Shown here piece after piece: positions 16,673 through 26,328 of a stretch of DNA of 52,777 bases. The DNA is from Calothrix sp. MO_167.B12. Its GTDB lineage: Bacteria; Cyanobacteriota; Cyanobacteriia; Cyanobacteriales; Nostocaceae. The notes beneath the pieces are model-generated. The model made no database searches, was not told the origin of the DNA, and saw nothing but the letters and a program-made list of their open reading frames with translations. The position numbers were made by a program, and so were the translations under genes. The stretch covers positions 1 to 52,777 of the forward strand of contig JASJCJ010000023.1 in the NCBI GenBank assembly GCA_030066045.1. The letters run 5' to 3'. How positions within the stretch are numbered: the first letter of the stretch is position 1; the number at the start of each line of letters is the position of its first letter.

Positions 16673-16712
16673 TTTGGTGGAAGATGGGTGTTAATACTAT
16701 CTATTGGGTGTA

Positions 16713-16843
16713 ATACCAATTCAAATAATGTTTGCGACACATACATGATTCGTAAGGGCATGGCATCCATAATATTTTGGTGTATACAATTATCTTGCTG
16801 ATGTTACCTACCCATCTGTCCCAGTCTTTTTTCAAAATGGTGT
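16713..16843. mobile_element. MITE copy 3 (inverted, degenerate)
   Basis: ATACCAATTCAAATAATGTT, then TGCGACACAT at the left and CCCATCTGTC with TTTTTTCAAAATGGTGT at the right mirror the 2162-2266 element in opposite orientation. The centre differs. Confidence 0.6.
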
Positions 16844-16850
16844 AAGTTTT

Positions 16851-17335
16851 TGACAAACCTGGTTGACACTCCATCGCCTAGAAGGACGGGGCTTGTATCC
16901 CATTATTTTCGGTCAAACAAGGTTTAACTCGCTACGCTCAAACCTTCTGACTTCTGACTTCGTTAAGGAAAACTTTAACCTTCTCGCGTAATTTCCCATC
17001 CTTCTAAAAGGTGGGGATGTAAGCAAACCAACAAATTCTATGTGGTATAGTACTAGGAGTAACTATACGCACACTTTAGCTGTAATGGCACGGTAGTTAC
17101 TAAAAGCAAACCAAAAGTGGATATTCAGACAACCTGCCGGGGTTAGGAACTAGCCTCACCAGACGTGGATGATTCTGGCTCTACTTCATGTACCTGTAAG
17201 AATACGGGAAACATGCAGCAACTGGGTCAAAAGAAGCGTCAAAAATCACTCCTTGCTGGGCTGGATGCAGAAACCAGTCCTTCAACGAAGTAAGGGCTGG
17301 TAGTTCATACCAGAGACACTTTAGAAAAATGTACA
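16851..17335. mobile_element. Decayed insertion element, IS200/IS605-like end and coding-like tail
   Basis: At 16853-16905 is TTGACACTCCATCG with a TAGAAGGACGGGGCTT block, typical of IS200/IS605 ends; a related CCTTCTAAAAGGTGGGGATG stem lies at 17000-17025. From about 17085 to 17335 the plus strand reads like eroded protein in shifting frames (SCNGTVVTKSKPKVDIQTTC; SKITPCWAGCRNQSFNEVRA), which could be a tnpB tail. No frame is intact and I could not settle the orientation. Confidence 0.35.
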
Positions 17336-17396
17336 AATAAGGTATGTTATTCAACAGATAAAATATTTTTCAATCTCTAAAGGTGAAAGAGGAGCT

Positions 17397-17561
17397 ATGA
17401 AATTTAAAATTTTTGGTGTTGCCCTGGCACTTACCTTTGCTACTGTTCTAGGAGCTTGCGACCAAACCACAACACCTAGTGACACAAGTAGTCCTGGCAC
17501 TACCGGCGAACCTGCTGATACAGGTAAATCATCCCCTGCTCCTGCTAAGAGTCCAAAATAA
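17397..17561 (+). CDS. Small lipoprotein (54 aa)
   Basis: A short gene with a strong ribosome binding site (GAGGAG, 3 nt before the ATG). The product begins MKFKIFGVALALTFATVLGA followed by C21, a clear signal-peptidase II lipobox (VLGAC). The 33-residue mature part is Asp/Thr/Ser/Pro-rich with no globular sequence, ending SSPAPAKSPK. It should be lipid-anchored on the periplasmic face of a membrane. Function is unknown. The lipobox and ribosome binding site make it credible despite its size. Neighbours give no hint: a decayed insertion element upstream and a small conserved protein downstream. Confidence 0.7.
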   Translation: MKFKIFGVALALTFATVLGACDQTTTPSDTSSPGTTGEPADTGKSSPAPAKSPK

Positions 17562-17747
17562 GTTAGGGCTAAAATCCCCCTAAAATAACTTTGCTCAGGT
17601 GCTCCTCACTCAATTTCCTGTGTGGAAATTCTGTTTCGGTGTCAATTTGGATGAAGCCGTTTTAAAATTCTCGAATAAATCCATTTATATTGCTCGCAGG
17701 CGATCGCATTTAGCTTTTACCTGCGATTCTTACTTTCTGATCAGGCG

Positions 17748-18086
17748 ATGGTCACACAAACAATGAAGCCAATCGGATTTGCAGTTTTAGCAGCCATTAC
17801 CAGCACCCTTGTAGTGATTGGAGGGAGCATCACTAGTCATTGGGGACAATTAGCAATGGCTTTACCACCAGTAACAGATATTCCCGAAGAAATATTACGC
17901 ACCCAAATTATTACTGCTGCGCGATCGCCTGTGGATGGTAAGCCCCTAACTGCGGCAAAATATGCCGAATTACAAGCACAGTTAAAAACCGCTCCACCAC
18001 CAAAACTAAATACAAAGGTGCGGGAAACCATTTTTTTACTACGGGTGCGAAAGCTCTTATTCCAACTATTTCCATTTTTGGATTGA
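17748..18086 (+). CDS. Conserved cyanobacterial hypothetical protein, N-terminal membrane anchor
   Basis: This 112-residue protein has a hydrophobic N-terminus (IGFAVLAAITSTLVVIGGSI) ending near AMA, so it is either exported or anchored. A conserved-looking soluble part follows: DIPEEILRTQIITAARSPVD, then GKPLTAAKYAELQAQL, and a C-terminal helix TIFLLRVRKLLFQLFPFLD. I believe similar small proteins occur across filamentous cyanobacteria, but no function is known to me. ATG 17748 and ATG 17763 (MKPIG) are both possible starts; the second puts the hydrophobic stretch closer to the N-terminus. It is not clearly in an operon. Confidence 0.65.
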   Translation: MVTQTMKPIGFAVLAAITSTLVVIGGSITSHWGQLAMALPPVTDIPEEILRTQIITAARSPVDGKPLTAAKYAELQAQLKTAPPPKLNTKVRETIFLLRVRKLLFQLFPFLD

Positions 18087-18232
18087 CATTAAACATCTTT
18101 TATGAATATAAAATATTTTTTTGAACTAGGCGAAAATACTTACTGTTGCCTGTTGCCTGTTCCTTCTCCTGTTGGCGCAGCTGTCCGCTCAAGGGCTAGG
18201 GACTGTTTTCAAACCTCACATTAACCTAAATT

Positions 18233-18359
18233 GTAGGTTGGGTTGAGGAACGTAGACGCGCAGCGGCTTGGAGTAGAGTAACCCAACATTCTTCGTCGAT
18301 TTGTTGGGTTACCCTGCGGGAAGCCCCTTCGGGTCTACACTGCGTTCTACCCAACCTAC
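18233..18359. repeat. Inverted repeat, GTAGGTTGGGT type
   Basis: GTAGGTTGGGTTGA at the left and CTACCCAACCTAC at the right are inverted over 127 bp. The middle carries AGTAACCCAACA and TGTTGGGTTACC, a second nested inverted pair. This is a common cyanobacterial palindromic repeat, perhaps a MITE. Confidence 0.65.
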
Positions 18360-18429
18360 GAATGAGTTTGAAAACACGCCCTAGGGAATTGAGTGGAAAT
18401 ATCCTCAAACAAAGTTCAGATATATGTAT

Positions 18430-18546
18430 TGACATACTCCCCTTGTTGAAACGAAGGGGATTCAAAAAGGTGATAAATCCCCTTGAGTCGCGTTTCATCC
18501 CCTCGCGTGCATCGTAGGGGTTCTCACGCTCCCACCATGCCTTGAT
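18430..18546 (-). mobile_element. IS200/IS605-type right-end remnant, copy with 5' segment
   Basis: On the minus strand, CTATCAAGGCATGGTGGGAG leads through AACGCGACTCAAGGGGATTT to GAATCCCC, loop, GGGGAGTATGTCAAT. It is the same as 5581-5650 joined directly to 5990-6028, without the roughly 340 bp lying between them there. There is no transposase. Confidence 0.55.
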
Positions 18547-18604
18547 AGACTACTTGCATTGAGTTGTTCTAGGTGATGAGGTGGGGATCTTGTTAATTGG
18601 CGAT

Positions 18605-18644
18605 CGCAATCTTAACTCAGTCCAGATTCTGGGTTAAGATTGCG
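18605..18644. promoter_or_regulatory. Strong hairpin in the glgB upstream region
   Basis: CGCAATCTTAACTCAG (18605-18620) pairs with CTGGGTTAAGATTGCG (18629-18644) at 15 of 16 positions around an 8-nt loop. It lies 112 bp before the glgB ATG. It could be a leader structure, an operator or a small mobile palindrome; no poly-T follows on the plus strand. Confidence 0.5.
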
Positions 18645-18755
18645 AAGATGACAAAAAATGCAAATAAATGTAAAGAATAGATCGTAGATATAACAAGCAA
18701 GAAAGGCAGATTTATTTAGCCAGTTTATTTCACTTTATTTAACGTAGGTAGCTCC

Positions 18756-21056
18756 ATGTCTATAAGTACCATCGCCCCTGAGCAGGTTAACCGCATTGTT
18801 TGGAATCAGCATCACGATCCTTTTGAAATCCTGGGTTCCCACCTCATAGAAGAAAATGGCAAAACTGTCTGGGCGGTTCGAGCCTACCTACCAAATGCCA
18901 GTGCCGTATGGGTGGTTCTACCAGAGGAACGTCAAGAATATCCAATGCAAGCCATACACGATCCTCATTTTTTTGAATGTACCATTGAAACCAAAGAACT
19001 TAACAACTATCAGTTACGCATCAAGGAAGGGGAACACGAACGGGTAATTTATGACCCTTACGCTTTTAGTGCTGGTCGTTTGACGGAATTTGATTTACAT
19101 CTATTTGCAGAAGGGAATCACCACCGCATTTACGAAAAATTAGGAGCGCATCCCCTAGAAATAGATGGTGTCAAGGGCGTATATTTTGCCGTTTGGGCAC
19201 CAAATGCGCGGAATGTATCATTACTGGGGGATTTCAACTATTGGGATGGACGCAAGCACCAAATGCGTAAAGGAACATCGGGGATTTGGGAATTATTCAT
19301 TCCTTCCATTGGTGTGGGTGAACATTATAAGTACGAAATTAAAAATTACGAAGGTCACATTTACGAAAAATCAGACCCCTACGGTTTCCAACAGGAAGTT
19401 CGCCCCAAAACCGCATCCATTGTCAGTGACTTAGATTCCTACTCCTGGAAAGACTCAGAATGGATGGAAGGGCGCCGCAACAGCGATCCCCTTGCCCAAC
19501 CCATATCTGTTTATGAAGTCCATTTAGGTTCTTGGTTACACGCTTCTAGTGCCGAACCCGCTAAATTACCCAATGGAGAAACAGAACCAGTAGTAACGGT
19601 TTCTGAGTTAAATACTACGGCTCGCTTTCTTACCTATCGGGAATTGGTAGATAAACTGATTCCCTACGTCAAGAACTTAGGATATACCCATATTGAACTA
19701 CTACCCATTGCCGAACACCCTTTTGATGGTTCTTGGGGTTATCAAGTTACGGGTTACTTTGCTCCAACTTCCCGTTATGGTAGTCCAGAAGACTTGATGT
19801 ATTTTATTGACCAATGTCACCAAAATGACATTGGGGTGATTGTGGATTGGGTTCCTGGTCACTTTCCCAAAGATGGACACGGTTTAGCCTTTTTTGACGG
19901 TAGCCATCTTTACGAACACGCCGATCCCCGTCAAGGTGAACATAAGGAGTGGGGAACCTTAGTATTTAATTATTCCCGCCATGAAGTGCGGAATTTTCTG
20001 GTATCCAATGCCCTATTCTGGTTTGATAAATACCACATTGATGGGATTCGGGTTGATGCGGTGGCTTCCATGCTCTATCTTGACTACTGTCGTCAAGAAG
20101 GGGAATGGCTACCCAACCAATATGGTGGTAGGGAGAACCTAGAAGCAGCAGACTTTCTGCGTCAAGTTAACCACCTTCTATTTAGTTATTTTCCCGGTGT
20201 CCTTTCCATCGCTGAAGAATCAACTTCTTGGCCTATGGTATCCTGGCCCACCTATACAGGGGGATTGGGTTTTAACCTGAAGTGGAACATGGGTTGGATG
20301 CATGATATGCTCGACTACTTCAGCATGGATCCTTGGTTCCGCCAGTTCCACCAGAACAACATTACCTTTAGTATGTGGTATCACCACAGCGAAAATTTTA
20401 TGCTGGCACTGTCCCATGATGAAGTGGTACATGGTAAGAGCAATATTATTGGTAAAATGCCTGGGGATAGGTGGCAGAAATTTGCCAATGTCCGCTGTCT
20501 GTTTGCTTATATGTTTGCCCATCCCGGTAAGAAAACCATGTTTATGAGCATGGAATTTGGGCAATGGAGTGAGTGGAATGTTTGGAGTGATTTAGAGTGG
20601 CATTTATTGCAATATGATCCCCACGAACAGTTAAAAGAATTTTTCAAAGATTTGAATCATTTGTATCGTTCTGAATCGGCTTTATATTCACAGGATTTTG
20701 CTGAGGAGGGATTTGAGTGGATTGATTGTAATGATAATAACCATAGTGTGGTGTCCTTTGTTCGCAGGGATAAAGATACAAATGGTTTTGTCGTTGCAGT
20801 GTGTAACTTTACTCCCCAACCCCACTCCCACTACCGCATTGGCGTACCAGAAGCAGGTTTTTATACTGAAATTTTCAACAGTGATGCTCGTCAATATGGT
20901 GGTAGCAATATGGGTAATTTAGGTGGTAAATGGACTGATAATTGGTCATTCCATAATCGTCCCTATTCTTTGGATTTGTGTTTGCCACCCTTAGCTGTGT
21001 TGATTTTGAAGTTAGATCCAAATAAAACCCCAGAAGTAGAAGCGTCTGAGGAGTGA
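18756..21056 (+). CDS. glgB: 1,4-alpha-glucan branching enzyme
   Basis: GlgB cuts alpha-1,4 glucan chains and re-attaches them by alpha-1,6 bonds, making branched glycogen in the cytosol. The 766-residue protein has an extended N-terminal region (about 1-110), a CBM48 domain (about 125-225, [20 protein letters not shown]), the GH13 barrel (about 280-640) and a C-terminal beta domain. Catalytic residues are present: the nucleophile Asp in [10 protein letters not shown] near residue 434, the acid/base Glu in SIAEEST near 486 and Asp in LSHDEVVHG near 554. The start [24 protein letters not shown] is the typical cyanobacterial form. No other glg gene is adjacent. A strong hairpin lies in the leader. 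Confidence 0.97.
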   Translation: MSISTIAPEQVNRIVWNQHHDPFEILGSHLIEENGKTVWAVRAYLPNASAVWVVLPEERQEYPMQAIHDPHFFECTIETKELNNYQLRIKEGEHERVIYDPYAFSAGRLTEFDLHLFAEGNHHRIYEKLGAHPLEIDGVKGVYFAVWAPNARNVSLLGDFNYWDGRKHQMRKGTSGIWELFIPSIGVGEHYKYEIKNYEGHIYEKSDPYGFQQEVRPKTASIVSDLDSYSWKDSEWMEGRRNSDPLAQPISVYEVHLGSWLHASSAEPAKLPNGETEPVVTVSELNTTARFLTYRELVDKLIPYVKNLGYTHIELLPIAEHPFDGSWGYQVTGYFAPTSRYGSPEDLMYFIDQCHQNDIGVIVDWVPGHFPKDGHGLAFFDGSHLYEHADPRQGEHKEWGTLVFNYSRHEVRNFLVSNALFWFDKYHIDGIRVDAVASMLYLDYCRQEGEWLPNQYGGRENLEAADFLRQVNHLLFSYFPGVLSIAEESTSWPMVSWPTYTGGLGFNLKWNMGWMHDMLDYFSMDPWFRQFHQNNITFSMWYHHSENFMLALSHDEVVHGKSNIIGKMPGDRWQKFANVRCLFAYMFAHPGKKTMFMSMEFGQWSEWNVWSDLEWHLLQYDPHEQLKEFFKDLNHLYRSESALYSQDFAEEGFEWIDCNDNNHSVVSFVRRDKDTNGFVVAVCNFTPQPHSHYRIGVPEAGFYTEIFNSDARQYGGSNMGNLGGKWTDNWSFHNRPYSLDLCLPPLAVLILKLDPNKTPEVEASEE

Positions 21057-21262
21057 TGGAGTGAAGGAGTGATGGAGTGAAGGAGGGAAGGAGTGAAGGA
21101 ATGAAGGAATGAAGGAGGGAAGGAGTGAAGGAATGAAGGAATGAAGGAATGAAGGAGGAAAGCAATAATTATTTCATCTTCCTCTGCTTCCCACACTTCC
21201 CACACTTCCCACACTTCCCACACTTCCCACACTTCCCACACTTCCCACACTCCCCATACTCC
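21055..21262. repeat. Two tandem-repeat arrays downstream of glgB
   Basis: First, GAAGGAGTGATGGAGT- and GAATGAAG-like units run from 21055 to about 21160. Then about six to seven copies of the 10-mer CTTCCCACAC occupy 21187-21250, ending in CTCCCCACACTC. These arrays begin at the glgB stop codon. Confidence 0.85.
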
Positions 21263-21412
21263 CCACACTCTTCTTTCAATTGATGATTGCTCTAGATGAT
21301 TGAATCTGCACTTTTCAATAGCAGATAATCTGGAAAATTTGATCCTAAATTTGGATCAAAAAATTAGCATATTAATTGGAAGAGAAGAGAAGAGAAGGGG
21401 AGGGAAAGCAAG

Positions 21413-21964
21413 ATGGGCAAATGGGGATGGGGAGAAACTCTAGGTTTACTTAGTATAGTGATTGCGATCGCAGCTTTTGCGGAACCAGAAGTTAGATGTA
21501 TGATTGGCTTACAGTCACAATTATGCTCATCCAATAATAGTAAATCTGAGGAAAAACCCGATAATTCATCCAAGACTCCAACTCCAGTATCGCCAAGGCC
21601 AATTTCTACAACTCCGGCATCACCAACACCAACCGCAACAAGACACTCAAAGGTGGGTAACAAATATGCGGCGATTGCCTATTCTTTATCCACGGGTGCG
21701 AGTGGCTACGGGAGAAACTATACAACTCAAACGGCTGCAGAAAGAAGGGCTGTACAGGAATGTGAGAAGTATTCTTCTGGAGCTGGAGATTGTAAATCAG
21801 TCGTCTCTGCTAGAAATTCCTGTGCGGCTTTAGCAACTGCTAGCGATAGAGCCTATGGATGGGCAAGGAATACTAGTACGTTATTAGCACAGCAGAATGC
21901 TTTACGACAATGTACTGCGAGGGGTCCTAATTGTAAACTTCGTCACAGTATTTGTTCTAGTTAG
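21413..21964 (+). CDS. DUF4189-domain exported protein
   Basis: This 183-residue protein has an N-terminal hydrophobic segment (LGLLSIVIAIAAFAEP, about residues 10-27), a Ser/Thr/Pro linker (about 43-80) and a C-terminal DUF4189 domain (about 85-183). The domain shows the family's features: YAAIAYSLSTGASGYGRNYT, AERRAVQECEKY, then Cys residues in GDCKSVVS, NSCAALA, RQCTARGPNCKL and HSICSS, probably forming disulfides, with an internal duplication of the AL/AV-QC motif. Function of the family is not established; it may be a periplasmic or cell-surface module. It lies just upstream of a broken serine/threonine kinase gene on the same strand. Confidence 0.8.
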   Translation: MGKWGWGETLGLLSIVIAIAAFAEPEVRCMIGLQSQLCSSNNSKSEEKPDNSSKTPTPVSPRPISTTPASPTPTATRHSKVGNKYAAIAYSLSTGASGYGRNYTTQTAAERRAVQECEKYSSGAGDCKSVVSARNSCAALATASDRAYGWARNTSTLLAQQNALRQCTARGPNCKLRHSICSS

Positions 21965-22078
21965 ATTCTTACGTGGGATTACCCATCTGTCCAAATCTGT
22001 AATACTTCGTAATACAGATTTATTTTTACCATTGAATCAACAAGACTGAACTATACAAATACTACAATTTCCTGACTC

Positions 22079-22980
22079 ATGTCTCTCTGTATTAACCCGG
22101 ATTGCTCCAACCAGAAAAATTCTGACGATACGTTGTTTTGCCAAAGTTGCAGTTCCGAATTGCTATTGAAAGGGCGTTATCGAACAATCAAGGAACTAGG
22201 ACAAGGTGGTTTTGGTAAAACTTATGAGGTTAGGGATGTCCGTAGCAATACTCGCAGGGTACTAAAAATTCTCACCAACAATGAACCCAAGGCTGTGGAA
22301 TTATTTCAGCGAGAAGCTGAGGTACTGAAAATGTTGGATAGTCCTGGTATTCCCACAGTGGAACCAAATGGCTATTTTGTCTATTTTCCCCGGGACAAAA
22401 TTTTCAAACATCGCAATCTCCCACTCAAACATCTTCACCAACTTCACAACCAATCTTTAACTGGAATTTCTGGTGGCAGTGGTTACTAGCAAATGTTGTT
22501 GGTGCTGCAACACTTGGAGTTCTACTCCCGATTACGCAATGGTTAGTGTTGCGAAGGTGGGTATTTTGGATATCAAGAACAGGCTGGTGGGTTTTGGTAA
22601 CTGCTGTGGGGCTTGTAGTGGGAATTTTTCAGGGGTTTGTTATCGGTATGTTTTTTGGGTTTAGCCTAGAGAGAGCAATAGGATCTTATTCTTCTAGTGT
22701 TGTGGCTATTTTTTTAGGGGGTGCTGTGGGTGTCATTGTACTCGGAACTATACAATGGCTTTTACTAAGTCGGTGGGTTTCTAAATCTAGTCAATGGATT
22801 TTGGGGAATGCTATGGGAGTTTTATCCAGCGTTATTGTGGGGATTACTATACATAATATTGGTTTGGTGTTTAATTTGTATATGTTATTTCTTGTAGCAT
22901 TGTTAGTAGTGCTTATATACACAGCTATTACAGGAGCAGTTTTAACGCGCTTACTACGATATCCCATTGCAAAACCCTAA
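22079..22980 (+). pseudogene. Serine/threonine protein kinase, internally deleted and frameshifted
   Basis: The first part (22079 to about 22398) is the normal N-terminus of a cyanobacterial kinase: a zinc-ribbon-like CINPDCSNQ...CQSC and the start of the kinase domain with the glycine loop LGQGGFGKTY and VLKIL carrying the ATP-binding Lys. After GYFVYFPRD the frame breaks. One frame over comes a Gln/Thr/Ser linker (QTSQSPTQTSSPTSQP) leading to NWNFWWQWLLANVVG and several membrane helices up to 22980 (LLRYPIAKP). The catalytic HRD and DFG parts, about 200 residues, are absent. The 136- and 144-residue frames are therefore two pieces of one dead gene. An alternative is that the membrane part is still translated alone from an internal start. 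Confidence 0.75.
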
Positions 22981-23026
22981 AGTAGCGATCGCATTTACAA
23001 ACAACGCGATCGCCACTAAATTAATA

Positions 23027-23527
23027 TTAAGCAGGAACAAACTGGAGCGATACACCATTTATACAGTAACGCTGACCAGTAGGTGCGGGACCATCACCAA
23101 ATACATGACCGAGATGACCACCACAACGGCTACAATGTACTTCCACCCTAGTCATAAACAATGACTTGTCCACTGATGTTTCAATTGCGCCATCAATGGG
23201 CTGGAAAAAACTGGGCCAACCCGTACCGCTATTAAACTTAGTTTCTGATGTAAATAGGGGCTGATTGCATCCAGTACATAAGTATGTACCATCTTCATAG
23301 TTTTTATCCAGAGGGCTAGTACCTGCACGTTCTGTGCCATGTTTGCGGAGGATTTTGAATTGTTCTGGAGTTAAGATAGAACGCCACTCTTCTTCGGTTT
23401 TGTTTATTTCAAATTTTTGATTTGAAGTTGTCATAATTTCCGTTCTCCTAACTAAATAATCGGACAGCCATACAGTGCCTAGAACAACAGCACCAACTTC
23501 CAAAAAGAGTTGCCTTCTTTTCATCAT
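23027..23527 (-). CDS. msrB: Peptide-methionine (R)-S-oxide reductase MsrB
   Basis: MsrB reduces methionine-R-sulfoxide in oxidised proteins. The conserved domain starts near residue 40 (EEEWRSILTPEQFKILRKHG). It has two zinc-binding CxxC pairs (CTGC and CSRC), GTGWPSFFQP, HCSRCGGHLGHVFGDGP, and the catalytic Cys in RYCING near the C-terminus. The N-terminal 30 residues begin MMKRRQLFLEVGAVVLGTVW, a basic pair plus hydrophobic stretch, suggesting export or membrane anchoring (a Tat-like RRQLF is visible). If the internal Met of MTTSNQKFE were the start, the enzyme would be cytosolic. The longer start looks deliberate because the extension is typical of a signal sequence. Confidence 0.93.
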   Translation of the reverse strand: MMKRRQLFLEVGAVVLGTVWLSDYLVRRTEIMTTSNQKFEINKTEEEWRSILTPEQFKILRKHGTERAGTSPLDKNYEDGTYLCTGCNQPLFTSETKFNSGTGWPSFFQPIDGAIETSVDKSLFMTRVEVHCSRCGGHLGHVFGDGPAPTGQRYCINGVSLQFVPA

Positions 23528-23887
23528 CTTTTATTAAATAACTAAATTGGTGATGTATTCTTACTTGTTGGCAAGAGCTTAAGTAGTTTTTACATTTATT
23601 AATATAATATTTTTTGATATTATGGACAGACCAGGAAATGGGGAATGATGGCGACAGCGCAAGTGCTGACTTGTCAGTTCGTAACTTTTATAATTTTTCC
23701 ATACATCTGAACCCTTGAAGTATTCACTTTTACCTATTTGAAGTCTGCAAAGAATAAATTTGACAGGCTTAGTGTCTTTTGCTATGGTGCGTAGCCATGT
23801 GCTTGTAACAGCCTTCCCTTAGCGGCTCTTAGGTCGCATGGTTAAATTTCCAGCATGAACTAAGTCAGTATCTACAGAGAAGTCCAA
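23528..23887. other. Intergenic region upstream of the OpuC-like operon
   Basis: No gene is seen. It is a divergent promoter region for msrB (minus) and the ABC transporter operon (plus), AT-rich near 23570-23625. A GCTATGGTGCGTAGCC hairpin lies near 23780. I could not assign a regulator. Confidence 0.45.
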
Positions 23888-24637
23888 ATGTCACAAGAAA
23901 AACCTATAGCTGTAGAATTCCGTGATGTCACCCTGAGTAAAAATCACCGTCCCCTAGTATCAAATTTAAACTTTACTATTCGCCAAGGAGAGGCACTGAT
24001 ACTATTAGGACGTAGCGGTAGTGGGAAAACCACCACTATGAAGTTAATCAATCACCTATTCACTCCCACCCAAGGGGAAGTATTATTTGAGGGCAAACCC
24101 ACAATTGAGTGGGATGAAATTCGGCTACGACGCAAGATTGGTTATGTAATTCAAGAAATAGGTTTATTTCCCCACTTTAATGTGGAAAAAAATGTGGGCT
24201 TGGTTCCTTCCTTAGAAGGTTGGAAGCCAAAGCAAATCAAAACCCGAGTTCACCAATTATTAAATACAGTCAGTTTACCTCCAGAACAATTTGCTGGCCG
24301 CTATCCCCACGAATTATCTGGTGGACAAAGACAAAGGGTTGGTGTGGCTAGAGCTTTAGCCGCAGATCCCCCAGTCTTATTAATGGATGAACCTTTTGGT
24401 GCCCTCGATCCCATTACTCGTTTGGAACTACAACAAGAATTTAAACGCTTACAACAAGAGTTGGGTAAAACAGTTGTATTTGTAACTCACGATATCCAAG
24501 AGGCTTTTGTCTTGGCATCTCGCATTGGGCTGATGTACGGCGGAAAGATGGTATTTTTGGGTACTCCCGATGAATTTCTCCAATCTTCTCATCCAGAAGC
24601 GGTAGCATTTATGGAATGTATTAAACCAGTAGGATAA
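23888..24637 (+). CDS. OpuC/ProV-type ABC transporter ATP-binding protein
   Basis: This 249-residue ATPase powers uptake of a compatible solute, probably glycine betaine, choline or proline. Walker A is LLGRSGSGKTT, the signature LSGGQRQRVGVARALA, Walker B VLLMDEPFGALDP, and the switch His is in VFVTHD. The protein ends shortly after the core, without the tandem CBS domains found in OpuCA/ProV, so osmotic gating would have to work differently. It is the first of three genes: the permease starts 1 bp after its stop and the binding protein 4 bp after that, a tight operon. Confidence 0.9.
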   Translation: MSQEKPIAVEFRDVTLSKNHRPLVSNLNFTIRQGEALILLGRSGSGKTTTMKLINHLFTPTQGEVLFEGKPTIEWDEIRLRRKIGYVIQEIGLFPHFNVEKNVGLVPSLEGWKPKQIKTRVHQLLNTVSLPPEQFAGRYPHELSGGQRQRVGVARALAADPPVLLMDEPFGALDPITRLELQQEFKRLQQELGKTVVFVTHDIQEAFVLASRIGLMYGGKMVFLGTPDEFLQSSHPEAVAFMECIKPVG

Positions 24638-24638
24638 T

Positions 24639-25289
24639 ATGGAAGATTTTTTTCTGATTAAATATGGACCAGAAATTTTGGACAGAACAGGAGAACACCT
24701 ATTTCTGGTAATCATTTCCATTGCGATCGCAGTTTTGATTGGTATTCCCTTAGGAATTATCATCACCCGTCGCCCAAGTCTGCGTCAACCAATTTTGGGT
24801 TTTGCCAATGTGATGCAAACTGTACCCAGCTTGGCAATGTTTGGTTTGCTGATTCCCTTGCCCATCATTGGGGGAATTGGAGCAGTCCCGGCAATTGTTG
24901 CCCTGACTTTATATTCTCTATTACCGATAATTCGCAATACTTATACTGGAATTACTACTGTGAATCCATCCATTCGAGAAGCTGGTAAGGGTATGGGGAT
25001 GACGGATAGGGAGTTATTATTCCAAGTAGAAATTCCCCTAGCTATGGGTGTAATTTTAGCTGGGGTGCGAGTAGCTGCCGTGATTGCCATTGGTATTGCT
25101 ACCATTGCCGCTGCCATTGGTGCTGGTGGTTTGGGGGTATTTATTTTCCGGGGCATTTCCGTAGTTAACGACCAACTAATTTTAGCAGGTGCAGTTCCCG
25201 CAGCTGCGATCGCTTTACTTGCTGATTTTGGCATTGGCAGTCTAGAACGTTATTTAATGAAAGGCAAAGTTGCAACTTCAAAACATTAA
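24639..25289 (+). CDS. OpuC-type ABC transporter permease
   Basis: This 216-residue inner-membrane permease has about six hydrophobic helices. The conserved EAA loop is visible at about 108-135 (INPSIREAGKGMGMT-like, here VNPSIREAGKGMGMTDRELL). The family motif LGIIITRRPSLRQPILGFAN and QTVPSLAMFGLLIPL are typical of OpuCB/OpuCD and YehW/YehY permeases. Only one permease gene exists in this operon, so the channel is probably a homodimer. It directly follows the ATPase gene. Confidence 0.9.
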   Translation: MEDFFLIKYGPEILDRTGEHLFLVIISIAIAVLIGIPLGIIITRRPSLRQPILGFANVMQTVPSLAMFGLLIPLPIIGGIGAVPAIVALTLYSLLPIIRNTYTGITTVNPSIREAGKGMGMTDRELLFQVEIPLAMGVILAGVRVAAVIAIGIATIAAAIGAGGLGVFIFRGISVVNDQLILAGAVPAAAIALLADFGIGSLERYLMKGKVATSKH

Positions 25290-25293
25290 GTAA

Positions 25294-26193
25294 ATGAAAA
25301 AAATCCTTGCCTTTTCCCTAGCTTGTTTGGCTTTAATTATCGGTGTTACTAGTTGTAATTCTAACTCTACTAGTATTAGCGGTGGTGATATTATTGTGGC
25401 ATCAAAAAACTTTACTGAGCAAGATATTTTAGGGGAATTATTAGCACAACAAATAGAAGCAAAAACTGATTTAAGAGTAGAAAGAAAACCTCAATTGGGT
25501 GGTACTTTTGTTTGCCATCAAGCTCTGGTTGCCGGTAAAATTGATGCTTACGTTGAGTACACTGGTACAGCTTATAATGCTATTCTCAAACAAAAGGTAA
25601 TTAATGATCCCCAAGAAATTTACCAGCGGGTTAAAAACATCTACGCTCAAGATTTTAACTTAAAGGTTATGGAACCTTTGGGGTTTGAAAATACCTATGC
25701 CATTATTGTGCGTGGTCAAGATGCCAAACGCTACAAAATCGAAACTATATCTGATTTGGCAGAATACACTTCCCAGTGGCGCGCTGGTTTTGGTTATGAA
25801 TTTATAGAAAGAAAAGATGGTTTTCCTGGATTATCTAAAAAGTATGGATTAAATTTCCCCAAATCACCAAAAATTATGGATGTGGGGCTACTATATCGGG
25901 CATTAACTGAAAAGCAGGTGGATGTCATAGTGGCTAATTCCACCGATGGACAAATTTCTCGACTAGGTTTGGTAATACTCAAGGATGATAAAAAATATTT
26001 TCCACCCTATGAACCTACTCCTGTTTTCCGCCAAGAAACTTTAAATAAATATCCACAGTTACAACAAGTTGTATCGCAAATGGCAGGGCAAATAAATGCT
26101 GATGAAATGCAGCAACTCAACTATTTAGTAGAGGGCGAATTACGAAAGGTGAAAGATGTGGTGAGTGAATTTAGGAAAACTAAAGGTTTGTAG
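25294..26193 (+). CDS. Glycine betaine/osmoprotectant-binding lipoprotein (OpuCC/OsmF-like)
   Basis: This 299-residue substrate-binding protein starts with MKKILAFSLACLALIIGVTS followed by C21, a lipobox (GVTSC), so it is tethered to the outer face of the plasma membrane. The mature part has the OpuAC-type signature: IVASKNFTEQDILGELLAQQ, GGTFVCHQALVAGKIDAYVE and YTGTAYNAIL, then GFGYEFIERKDGFPGL and DVIVANSTDGQI. These are the ligand-binding lobes of quaternary-ammonium binding proteins. Substrate is inferred, not proven. It completes the ATPase-permease-binding protein operon, and the gene ends at a repeat-rich gap. Confidence 0.9.
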   Translation: MKKILAFSLACLALIIGVTSCNSNSTSISGGDIIVASKNFTEQDILGELLAQQIEAKTDLRVERKPQLGGTFVCHQALVAGKIDAYVEYTGTAYNAILKQKVINDPQEIYQRVKNIYAQDFNLKVMEPLGFENTYAIIVRGQDAKRYKIETISDLAEYTSQWRAGFGYEFIERKDGFPGLSKKYGLNFPKSPKIMDVGLLYRALTEKQVDVIVANSTDGQISRLGLVILKDDKKYFPPYEPTPVFRQETLNKYPQLQQVVSQMAGQINADEMQQLNYLVEGELRKVKDVVSEFRKTKGL

Positions 26194-26328
26194 TTATATA
26201 TACTGCTATTCCGCCCAAAGATTACTGGTTAAAAAAACCCTCCAGGCGTAGAAAACGCAGAGGATAGAGAGATTTAGAAGATAGATAATCTAAGCTCGAC
26301 TTTGTCCAAAATTAATACCTAATATCGT

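Noticed and set aside
17586-17630. Yfr1-like small RNA (GCTCCTCACTC)
   Set aside because: The motif differs from the conserved ACTCCTCACAC and lacks the two flanking hairpins and terminator.
18226-18498. Minus-strand 90-residue frame
   Set aside because: It spans an IS-end remnant and an inverted repeat; the same MKRDSRGF-like start arises wherever this repeat occurs.
20963-21268. Minus-strand frames with WEVWEV or HSFIPS repeats
   Set aside because: They are translations of the tandem 8- and 10-bp repeats after glgB.
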